Part shown: positions 1-5,394 of the stretch, in pieces | Layout of the letters: every line of letters begins with the position of its first letter | How positions within the stretch are numbered: position 1 is the stretch's first letter | Origin: JBIQLO01 sp044464175 | Lineage (GTDB): Bacteria > Planctomycetota > Phycisphaerae > Tepidisphaerales > Tepidisphaeraceae | DNA: 10,725 nt | Reading direction: 5' to 3' | NCBI GenBank assembly: GCA_044464175.1 | Contig: JBIQLO010000136.1 | Location: 1 to 10,725, forward strand | The notes under the pieces: model-generated | The model's input: the letters and a program-made list of their open reading frames with translations, nothing else | Told to the model about the DNA's origin: nothing | Databases searched by the model: none | Translations under genes and position numbers: made by a program

Positions 1-45
1 TCTTGGACGGGATGAATGGAGTGCGACTCGGAGCGCATAATGAAG

Positions 46-78
46 AGCCGTTTGACTGGAGCGGCTATTTAGCATAAT
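46..78 (+). promoter_or_regulatory. Putative promoter with overlapping operator-like inverted repeat, upstream of the GntR-type regulator
   Basis: TTGACT (52-57) resembles a -35 box and CATAAT (73-78) a -10 box, with a short 15-base spacer. An inverted repeat AGCCG (46-50) / CGGCT (62-66) brackets the -35 box, and GCATAAT occurs twice as a direct repeat (35-41 and 72-78). The ATG at 88 lies only 9 bases after the -10 box and no purine-rich ribosome-binding site precedes it. The expected transcription start is therefore at or next to the start codon. The repeat over the -35 box would suit autorepression by the downstream regulator; this is an inference. Confidence 0.45.
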
Positions 79-87
79 AAATACATT

Positions 88-1209
88 ATGTCAAATTCTG
101 CCCTTCCATCTTTAGCAGACCCTCAGGCCGACCCGCTTGAGACGCTGGAGGCGGTCACCCCCCTCTACCAGCAACTGGCCGAGCGGATTCGCCGCCAGAT
201 TTACACGGGAGAGGTGGAGGCCGGGCAGCAGATTCCCACCGAGGCCGAACTGATCGCCCGCTACGGCGTCAGCCATATCACCGTCCGCCGCGCCATGCAG
301 GAACTGTCCAACGAGGGGCTGCTGGTGCGCACGCGCGGCAAGGGAACCTTTGTCAATCCCTCCGTCTTCACCGGCGTCTACAATTATCTGTTTATCCACG
401 GGTTCGAGTTGGACGGACTGGCCTATCCCTTCACCAGCCGCCTGCTCAACGGCATCTGCCGCCAGAACAGCGAACGCGTCCATTTCCGCCTGGAGATGCT
501 CACCCTCCCGCCCCGAACTCTCCAGGAGGCCAATGAGGATCGGCGCGTGGATGATCTGCTCTCCCATACCCGCATTCACGGCATCATTGCCCTGCCGCGC
601 CTGCGCCCCGAGACGATGCAACGCCTGATGGCCCAGCATCTGTTCATCGTGCAGATCGGTTTGATCGAACCGCCCCCACCCGGCGTGGTGGCGATTGACT
701 TCTGCACCGCCGAGGCCTGCCGCCTCAAGGCTAGGCATCTTCAATCCACCGGCCGCCGCCGCATTGGCTTCATCGCCCAGCCCGACTTGGAGCGCGCTCA
801 GTTCCGCACGCACGAATTTCAGACCGCCCTCCAGGAAGTCGGCTTAACCCTGGAGGAACAGACGATTGAACCGGGGCGATGGGGCGTCAATGGCGGGCGT
901 GAGGCGGCCGGACGGCTGCTGGAACGCTGCCCCGATCTGGATGTCCTGGTCGCCAGCGATGACCTGCAGGCGCTGGGAGCGCTTCTGGCCGCCCAGGCGG
1001 CCGGCCGAAAAGTCCCCGATGATCTGGCCATCCTCGGCCAGGGAAACATGCTCGGGGAACACTCCCACTGCGGCCTGACCACGGTGGACACCCGGATCGA
1101 AGCCTGCGGCGCTCTGGCCGTCCAGACCCTGGAGCGGCTGCTCAAGGGCCAAAAAGTCGATCCCATCATCCCCCTGGCCCCCCGCCTCATCATCCGCCAA
1201 ACCGGCTAG
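88..1209 (+). CDS. GntR-family transcriptional regulator with LacI/periplasmic-binding-protein-like effector domain
   Basis: This is a cytoplasmic DNA-binding regulator, most likely a sugar-responsive repressor of the AraR type (GntR winged helix fused to a LacI-like sensor). Residues about 25-90 carry the GntR winged helix-turn-helix: the PLYQQLAERIRRQI start helix, then TEAELIARYGVSHITVRRAM and the wing ending RGKGTFV. Residues about 104-370 resemble a type I periplasmic-binding-protein sensor, with the typical late motif VASDDLQALGALLA (288-301) followed by VPDDLAILG. The length of 373 residues is normal for this architecture. The effector is unknown. It is transcribed alone, away from the carbohydrate genes at 5.4-10.6 kb. 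The ATG at 88 has no Shine-Dalgarno sequence but sits just behind a -10 box, so a leaderless start is likely. The family call is secure; the regulon is not. Confidence 0.92.
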   Translation: MSNSALPSLADPQADPLETLEAVTPLYQQLAERIRRQIYTGEVEAGQQIPTEAELIARYGVSHITVRRAMQELSNEGLLVRTRGKGTFVNPSVFTGVYNYLFIHGFELDGLAYPFTSRLLNGICRQNSERVHFRLEMLTLPPRTLQEANEDRRVDDLLSHTRIHGIIALPRLRPETMQRLMAQHLFIVQIGLIEPPPPGVVAIDFCTAEACRLKARHLQSTGRRRIGFIAQPDLERAQFRTHEFQTALQEVGLTLEEQTIEPGRWGVNGGREAAGRLLERCPDLDVLVASDDLQALGALLAAQAAGRKVPDDLAILGQGNMLGEHSHCGLTTVDTRIEACGALAVQTLERLLKGQKVDPIIPLAPRLIIRQTG

Positions 1210-1278
1210 CGCTACGTGCCCCTCGGCTTGCCGTCTACCCATCCTCAGGAAACCCGCGCACTAATGACGCCGCTCATT

Positions 1279-1301
1279 TCCCCAACGGCTTTCCCGTGGG
1301 A
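1279..1301. repeat. Imperfect hairpin downstream of the regulator gene
   Basis: TCCC (1279-1282) pairs with GGGA (1298-1301), and ACGG (1285-1288) pairs with CCGT (1294-1297), leaving a two-base bulge (CA) and the loop CTTTC. No T-run follows, so it is not a convincing intrinsic terminator. It may only be part of a structured non-coding segment. Confidence 0.3.
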
Positions 1302-1487
1302 CATTCTTCCAGCCTCTCATCCCCGCCCGATGCCGGCTTATCCCCCAAGGGGGTGCTTCGATGACAGCGTACCCGCTGACTGACCTGTAGGCGCTCTTCG
1401 TTGACCCCGCGCACTGCGCCCTTTGGCGACAAAAAGCGCAGCGCAAAATCACGCAAAAAACTTCGTGAAAAAAAGAATTATCGCCCC

Positions 1488-1510
1488 TGGCGCTCTAAAA
1501 ACCGCGATTT
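1488..1510 (+). repeat. Direct repeat copy A (23 bases)
   Basis: The unit reads GGCGCTCTAAAAACC then GCGATTT after an initial T. It matches 1748-1770 at 20 of 23 positions, and the two copies start exactly 260 bases apart. Both copies are preceded by a C-run. The function is unknown. It lies outside any confident gene, so codon constraint does not explain the similarity. Confidence 0.6.
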
Positions 1511-1518
1511 GAAAAATA

Positions 1519-1552
1519 GCGCTGCGCCTTTCGTCGCCAAACCGCGCAGCGC
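1519..1552. repeat. Perfect 9-bp inverted repeat (hairpin)
   Basis: GCGCTGCGC (1519-1527) is the exact complement of GCGCAGCGC (1544-1552). Inside it TTT (1529-1531) can pair with AAA (1539-1541), leaving a seven-base loop. A further GCGCAGCGC lies at 1436-1444. No T-tract follows, so a simple Rho-independent terminator is unlikely. It could be an RNA structural element or a relic of a dispersed repeat. Confidence 0.6.
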
Positions 1553-1581
1553 CCCCCGTAAAGGTAGAGGAGCTAAAAACA

Positions 1582-1821
1582 ATGACCCGGTTCTGCCTTC
1601 TGATGTTCCTGATCCTGCTCGCCCATGTCATGGCCACCCCTGCGCCCAAACTCCAGCCCCAAACAATCCACCCCTCCGCCTTCTGTGTTCATGTTTCTGC
1701 CTCCTCCCCAACCAACGAACCCAAACGAACCAAACCCAAATCCCCTCTGGCGCTCCAAAATCCACGATTTCCCCCCCGAACCCAACACCCGCTATTTCCC
1801 AACGAACCCATTTCCCCTTGA
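1582..1821 (+). CDS. Possible small secreted proline-rich peptide (79 aa)
   Basis: I do not recognise a family. The support is local. AGAGGAG (1566-1572) is a strong Shine-Dalgarno sequence nine bases before the ATG. The first residues, MTRFCLLMFLILLAHVMA followed by TPAPK, form a good signal peptide: one Arg, a hydrophobic core, and a small residue at the likely cleavage point near residue 18. The remainder (about 60 residues) is rich in Pro, Lys, Thr and Asn and runs through a C-rich, G-poor tract, which weakens the case because such DNA gives long open frames by composition alone. It may be a real short exported peptide, or the surviving 5' end of a decayed secreted-protein gene. It lies 116 bases before the YHYH gene, on the same strand. 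Confidence 0.35.
   Translation: MTRFCLLMFLILLAHVMATPAPKLQPQTIHPSAFCVHVSASSPTNEPKRTKPKSPLALQNPRFPPRTQHPLFPNEPISP
1621..1815 (+). repeat. C-rich, G-poor low-complexity tract with CGAACC reiterations
   Basis: Within 1621-1800 I count 85 C and 20 G in 180 bases, unlike the flanking coding DNA. CGAACC recurs at 1716, 1726, 1777 and 1803, usually within AACCCAAA-like runs. It reads as degenerate simple-sequence DNA. An RNA from the plus strand would be largely unstructured, and the minus strand is G-rich. I infer no specific function. Confidence 0.6.
1748..1770 (+). repeat. Direct repeat copy B (23 bases)
   Basis: The unit reads GGCGCTCCAAAATCC then ACGATTT after an initial T. It differs from copy A (1488-1510) at three positions, with a start-to-start offset of exactly 260 bases. 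It lies inside the C-rich tract, where its G content stands out from the surroundings. Confidence 0.6.
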
Positions 1822-1839
1822 TCGGGGCGACACAAAATC

Positions 1840-1869
1840 TTGCTCCCCGCTTATCCCGGGTGCTATTTT
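1840..1869 (+). promoter_or_regulatory. Candidate promoter for the YHYH gene
   Basis: TTGCTC (1840-1845) and TATTTT (1864-1869) are separated by 18 bases and lie in the only AT-richer stretch before the gene. They would give a leader of about 60 bases, which contains a normal ribosome-binding site at its end. The -35 match is modest, so this is tentative. Confidence 0.35.
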
Positions 1870-1937
1870 ATGCCTTTCTGTGATCGGATTTTTATATCAG
1901 TCGCTATCTGCGGCCTCGGGCTGCGGGAGAGGATGGC

Positions 1938-3632
1938 ATGGCCGGACTTTTCTTCAAACGGGCCGCCCTGGGCGCGGCGGGCGCGGTATTAGGGTTCCTG
2001 TGCATGGCCGCCGTCCCGACCGCACCCGATGCCCCCAACCTCGTCCGCAACAGCGATTTCAAGACCCGCGCCGCTAACGGCCCGGCCGATTACCAGTTAA
2101 GCGGGGATGTCGCTTACCAGTACCTGGGCAATCCGAAAAAGGAGGTTGCCGGCTGGGGCATCGCCTTGCAGTCGGCGAAGCGCCCCGGCAGCGCCGGCTC
2201 GGTCAGCCAGACGGTCGGCGGCATCGACCCGGCGGCCGGACGGTGGTACCGCTTCAGCTTCCGCGGCCTGCCGCAGGAGCATTTCGCCGTCCACAACAAC
2301 AATCTCTACATCAGGGTGGATTTCCTCGGAGCCAATCAGACCGCCTACGGCGCCAAGGAATACAAGATGTATTCGGTGGTGGAACAGGCCCGGCGGGATC
2401 TGACCCCCAACGGCAACCATCACCGCCACGGCGCCGAGGTGTGGCAGACCTACGAGGTCGCCTTCTGGCTTCCCTTCCCGCAGATCAACGCCCTGCGCCT
2501 TACCGTGGGGTTCGGCGATGGCGCGGCCACCGGACGCCAGTCAGCCGATTTTTACCTCACCGATTTCAAGCTCGTGCGCCTGGCCGCCCTTGCGCCCGAC
2601 CCTAAATCGACCGTCGCCCAGCCGGTGGCGATCGACCCGAAGGAAAAACTTCTGCCTCTGGGAGGGCGGTGGTTCTACCTGCCCAGGCCCGGCGAAACCA
2701 AGGCCCCGGCCCGGTTCGACGCCGACAACGCCGACCGGCTTTACTATTACGACGGCCAGTACTCCACCCCCTTCGCCGGGAACATGTCCTCCTGGCTGCA
2801 CCCGGGAAACGTGGATGAAAACGGGAACACCGTCCAGTCCGATCGCCCGGTCAAGGACAACGTCGTCGTCACCTTTGATTCCACCGACCTGATCATCCGC
2901 ACGCGGGGGCTGCCCAACCACCCGACCACGAAGTTCCCCAACACCAACTACCAGGATGATGACTTCGATCCCTCACCCATCCGCGAGCGGACGCACACCT
3001 ATTACATCCCGCTCAACCCGAAGGAAAATCCCGCCCACATCGTGGTGACCCACAACAACTCCAATCGCGCCCTGAATATGGGGCCCATCGGCGTCGCATA
3101 CAACGGCGTGGTCTTTTTCAATCCATTTGACGCCAACATGCAGGATGCCAGCAACATCATGGACAAATGCTGCGGGCACACCGCCCCCGATGGGCAGTAC
3201 CACTACCACAAATATCCGATCTGCATCAACACCCCCTGGGCCGATGAGGGAAAGGAACACTCACCCCTGCTGGGCTGGATGTTTGACGGTTACCCGATCT
3301 ACGGCCCCTATGAAAGCGCCGGCGTGATGGCCAAGGATGTGAAAGGGGAGCATGCCCTCAACGGCTTCAACATGCACTACGATAAGGACCGCGGCTGGCA
3401 CTACCACGTCACGCCGGGCCAATTCCCCTACTTGATCGGCGGCTACTGGGGCACGAAGGACCCGCGCGACATGCAGGGCCAGGGCCCGCCCGGCGGACGC
3501 GCCGGCATGGGGCAGGGACGCGGTCCCGGCGGCAGAGGGCAAGGCATGGGTCCGGGCGGACGATCCGGTGGCGGCCCTGAAAGAGGCCGCGGACCAAACC
3601 CGGGCCATCGCCCGCCGCCCCCGGGATTTTAG
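1938..3632 (+). CDS. Exported YHYH-domain protein with jelly-roll-like N-terminal region
   Basis: Residues 1-25 look like a Sec signal peptide (FFKRAALGAAGAVLGFLCMAA). Residues about 33-213 start with NLVRNSDF and end with FYLTDFKLVRL, the usual edges of a CBM4/9-type jelly-roll; binding is inferred, not shown. Residues about 265-510 form the YHYH domain: IIRTRGLPNHPTTKFPN, IGVAYNGVVFF, CCGH (411-414), the name-giving YHYH (421-424), GWMFDGYPIYGPY, and the second WHYHVTPGQFPY. The paired Cys and clustered His suggest metal binding, but the biochemical role of this family is not known to me. Residues 512-564 are a Gly/Arg/Pro/Met-rich tail ending HRPPPPGF. GGGAGAGGA (1925-1933) is the ribosome-binding site, about five bases from the ATG. 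It probably acts in the periplasm or outside the cell. No adjacent gene explains its partner. Confidence 0.9.
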   Translation: MAGLFFKRAALGAAGAVLGFLCMAAVPTAPDAPNLVRNSDFKTRAANGPADYQLSGDVAYQYLGNPKKEVAGWGIALQSAKRPGSAGSVSQTVGGIDPAAGRWYRFSFRGLPQEHFAVHNNNLYIRVDFLGANQTAYGAKEYKMYSVVEQARRDLTPNGNHHRHGAEVWQTYEVAFWLPFPQINALRLTVGFGDGAATGRQSADFYLTDFKLVRLAALAPDPKSTVAQPVAIDPKEKLLPLGGRWFYLPRPGETKAPARFDADNADRLYYYDGQYSTPFAGNMSSWLHPGNVDENGNTVQSDRPVKDNVVVTFDSTDLIIRTRGLPNHPTTKFPNTNYQDDDFDPSPIRERTHTYYIPLNPKENPAHIVVTHNNSNRALNMGPIGVAYNGVVFFNPFDANMQDASNIMDKCCGHTAPDGQYHYHKYPICINTPWADEGKEHSPLLGWMFDGYPIYGPYESAGVMAKDVKGEHALNGFNMHYDKDRGWHYHVTPGQFPYLIGGYWGTKDPRDMQGQGPPGGRAGMGQGRGPGGRGQGMGPGGRSGGGPERGRGPNPGHRPPPPGF

Positions 3633-3651
3633 TGGGAGCGGCTTCCAGCCG
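3632..3651. repeat. REP-like palindrome between convergent genes
   Basis: GTGGGAGCGGCTTCCAGCCG begins on the last base of the YHYH stop codon. CGGCT (3639-3643) and AGCCG (3647-3651) form a tight stem with a TCC loop, and the foot of the stem carries GTGGGAG. This layout and sequence closely resemble the REP elements known from Pseudomonas and Xanthomonas (GTRGGAGCGGCTT...GCCGCG). I see only this copy in the window. It lies between the convergent YHYH and thyX genes and could also act as a transcriptional stop for either. Confidence 0.55.
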
Positions 3652-3685
3652 GCCAAATCTCCAACCGCCTCAACTTCCCTCCGAA

Positions 3686-4510
3686 TTACACCTTCGGATT
3701 CGGCGTGAAGAGCACCGCCTTGCCGTTCTCCTGCCGCAACTCGAAATCGGCGAAGAAGTTGGGCGATTCCTTCCGGACGATCTCCCACATCTGAATCGCC
3801 ACGTTGCGGATTTCATCCTCCGCGTGGAAATTGCCCCGCAGGAAGAAAAAGTGCCGCAGCGCCCGGGCGTTGGCGGTGACGAAAATCTTTGTCTCCGTCG
3901 CGTTGGGCAGCACCGAGCGGGCCGCCTGCCGCGCCATCTTGCGCCGATCGGTCTTGGACAGCTCCGGCGAGTCCCGCTCGATCCGCTCGGCCAGCCGGCT
4001 GGTCAGCTCGACATACGCCTTTTGGCATTGGGCGACGGTCTGGACGAACAGGGCATGAAGCTCAGGGTCCTCGGCAATCGAAGCCGGCTCGACAAACTCC
4101 GCCTGGGACTCATCCACGTACCGCTGCGAGAGCTGGGAATATCCAAATCCCGCCCGGTGGCGGATCAGCTCATGGGTGAACGAGCGCGACACCCCCGTGA
4201 TGATGAAGTTGTAGGTGGCGTGTTCCAACACCGAGCCGTGGCCGGTGTCGATGATGTTTTTGAGATACGTTGAATTTCCGCCGGGACGCGGGCGGGCAAA
4301 GCTCATGTAGCAGATGCGCCCGGCGATCTCCGTCAGCTTCTGCCCCGCCTCATCGGCATCCGTCGTCCAGTGCTCCACGTCATGGTCTTGCAGGAAGCGG
4401 GCGATTTCGGCATCGTCCGTGGTGGGGCGCCCGACCAGATAGACGCTGGCGCGGCGGCGGAGGGTGATGCCATCTTCGACAATCCGATCATCGGTGGGGG
4501 TGGTGGACAT
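3686..4510 (-). CDS. thyX: Flavin-dependent thymidylate synthase ThyX
   Basis: ThyX makes dTMP from dUMP in the cytosol using FAD, NADPH and methylenetetrahydrofolate, regenerating tetrahydrofolate directly. The 274-residue protein shows the family landmarks: HGSVLEH (91-97), SFTHELIRHRAGFGYSQLSQRYV (110-132, containing the RHR motif at 117-119), ARSVLPNATETKI (197-209) and ALRHFFFLRG (217-226) followed by AEDEIRNVA. The spacing from RHR to the motif Ser (128) is eight residues rather than the usual seven. I chose the ATG at 4510 (MSTTPTDDR). The frame stays open 46 residues further, but that stretch overlaps the divergent gene and looks like non-protein sequence. There is no Shine-Dalgarno sequence; TAGAAT eight bases before the ATG suggests a leaderless mRNA. 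It stands alone, convergent with the YHYH gene. Confidence 0.95.
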   Translation of the reverse strand: MSTTPTDDRIVEDGITLRRRASVYLVGRPTTDDAEIARFLQDHDVEHWTTDADEAGQKLTEIAGRICYMSFARPRPGGNSTYLKNIIDTGHGSVLEHATYNFIITGVSRSFTHELIRHRAGFGYSQLSQRYVDESQAEFVEPASIAEDPELHALFVQTVAQCQKAYVELTSRLAERIERDSPELSKTDRRKMARQAARSVLPNATETKIFVTANARALRHFFFLRGNFHAEDEIRNVAIQMWEIVRKESPNFFADFELRQENGKAVLFTPNPKV

Positions 4511-4518
4511 GGCTGGGC

Positions 4519-4524
4519 ATTCTA
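4519..4524 (-). promoter_or_regulatory. Putative -10 box of thyX
   Basis: On the minus strand TAGAAT matches the TATAAT consensus at five of six positions and lies eight bases before the thyX ATG. No clear -35 hexamer sits 16-18 bases upstream, and no ribosome-binding site lies between the box and the ATG. If used, transcription would begin at or within about three bases of the start codon. Confidence 0.4.
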
Positions 4525-4598
4525 GCGGTGAGCCGCCCGGATGGAAGGGAGGGCGGGGCAGGGATTTTGTTGAATCCGCTCTGTCGTATGGCGGGGCC

Positions 4599-4603
4599 GG
4601 AGG
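4599..4603 (+). promoter_or_regulatory. Ribosome-binding site deciding the methyltransferase start
   Basis: Three in-frame ATGs (4608, 4611, 4620) compete. GGAGG at 4599-4603 is seven bases from the ATG at 4611, the best spacing. It is only four bases from 4608. The GAGGGG at 4613-4618 would be one base from 4620, which is too close. Confidence 0.55.
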
Positions 4604-4610
4604 CGTTATG

Positions 4611-5387
4611 ATGAGGGGCATGAACTCAGACTCGCCGGCCGCTGTCAAAGCGCTGGAGCCGCATCCCTCCCTTTCGGCCTACTACCACGGGGCCAAACGC
4701 CCCTTTATTCGACGCATTTTCGACCAGGGAGCGCCCGACTACGACCGGATCGAGCGGCTGATGGCGCTGGGCTCGGGATCCTGGTACCGCCGGCAAGCCC
4801 TGTTGCGGGCCGGGCTGGAGGCGGGCCAGCGCGTGCTCGATGTGGCGATGGGAACCGGGCTGGTCGCGCGGGAAGAGGTGAAAATCGTTGGAGCGGCGGG
4901 GCGGGTGGTAGGTGTGGACCCCAGCGCAGGGATGCTGCGCGAAGCCCGCAAGTCCTTGTCGCTCGAGACGGTTATGGGGGTGGCGGAGCAACTGCCGGTC
5001 ATGGATGGGTCTTTCGACTTCGTGAGCATGGGGTATGCCCTGCGCCACCTGGGGGACCTTCATATGGCCTTCGCGGAATTCTTCCGGGTGCTGCGCCCCG
5101 GCGGACGGGTCTGCATTCTGGAGCTGACCCGCCCCGCGGGACGATGCCGGATGGCCCTGCTTCGGTGGTATATGCGCGGCGTGATCCCGCTCCTGGGGCG
5201 CGTCATGACGCGACACGCCCCCTCGCAGCTGCTGTGGCAGTACTACTGGGACACGATCGAGGCCTGCATCGCACCGGAGCAGGTGATGGAAGCCCTCACG
5301 GCGGCCGGGTTCACCGACGTCCGCCGGCACACGGAACTGGGGATTTTTTCAGAGTACACTGCCCAGGTTCCCATGGTTCTGTCCTAA
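4611..5387 (+). CDS. UbiE/MenG-like class I SAM-dependent methyltransferase
   Basis: The 258-residue protein has a class I Rossmann methyltransferase fold: motif I VLDVAMGTGLVA (75-86), the acidic residue GVDPSAGML (101-109), and the post-I/II segments EQLPVMDGSFDFVSMGYALRH (126-146) and RVLRPGG (159-165). The N-terminus FDQGAPDYDRIERLM (37-51) resembles UbiE/MenG, the quinone C-methyltransferases. However, the UbiE signature Y-D-x-M-N...S...H..W is not kept: Glu replaces Asn and the Ser and His are missing. The motif I DVAMGTGL also departs from DVAxGTGD. The C-terminal DTIEACIAPEQ and GIFSEYTA fit a related but separate subfamily whose substrate I do not know. It is divergent from thyX (about 100 bases between starts) and ends seven bases from the convergent propeller gene. 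The class call is firm; menaquinone methylation is only one possibility. Confidence 0.85.
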   Translation: MRGMNSDSPAAVKALEPHPSLSAYYHGAKRPFIRRIFDQGAPDYDRIERLMALGSGSWYRRQALLRAGLEAGQRVLDVAMGTGLVAREEVKIVGAAGRVVGVDPSAGMLREARKSLSLETVMGVAEQLPVMDGSFDFVSMGYALRHLGDLHMAFAEFFRVLRPGGRVCILELTRPAGRCRMALLRWYMRGVIPLLGRVMTRHAPSQLLWQYYWDTIEACIAPEQVMEALTAAGFTDVRRHTELGIFSEYTAQVPMVLS

Positions 5388-5394
5388 ACCGGCT

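Larger units (their letters stand above)
1210..1937. other. Long structured intergenic region
   Basis: This 728-base gap separates the regulator from the YHYH gene. Its first part (1261-1455) has two overlapping open minus-strand frames with no recognisable protein, no ribosome-binding site and no domain, so I do not call genes there. It contains hairpins near 1279-1301 and 1519-1552, three copies of GCGCAGCGC or its complement, and a 23-base repeat pair. It also holds a C-rich, G-poor tract (about 1621-1815) and one short secreted-peptide candidate (1582-1821). The open frames that run across the C-rich tract look like low-complexity translation rather than conserved protein. Confidence 0.7.

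Noticed and set aside
1341..1353. CCCCCAAGGGGG-type palindrome as a terminator
   Set aside because: The loop would be only two bases, or four after losing a pair, and no T-run follows on either strand.
1261..1456. Two overlapping minus-strand frames of about 60 codons
   Set aside because: They have no ribosome-binding site and no family resemblance I can support, and two frames open over the same DNA suggests composition rather than coding.
1416..1552. GCGC-rich repeats as a CRISPR array
   Set aside because: There are only three short copies, in mixed orientation and without uniform spacers; they fit hairpins, not a CRISPR array.
1401..1883. 160-codon plus-strand frame in the gap before the YHYH gene
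   Set aside because: It is low-complexity Pro/Lys/Arg sequence across hairpins and the C-rich tract, with no ribosome-binding site and no domain.
1625..2077. 150-codon plus-strand frame running into the YHYH gene
   Set aside because: It is out of frame with the YHYH protein and mostly Pro/Asn low complexity from the C-rich tract.
3632..4273. Plus-strand open frame of 213 codons opposite thyX
   Set aside because: thyX motifs on the other strand are unmistakable; this frame starts on the YHYH stop codon and shows no domain.
4464..4610. 49-residue N-terminal extension of the methyltransferase
   Set aside because: It overlaps thyX antisense; a proper GGAGG site seven bases before the ATG at 4611 supports the shorter protein.
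4511..4648. 46-residue N-terminal extension of ThyX
   Set aside because: It overlaps the start of the divergent methyltransferase gene, shows no conserved sequence, and a -10 box lies directly before the shorter start.
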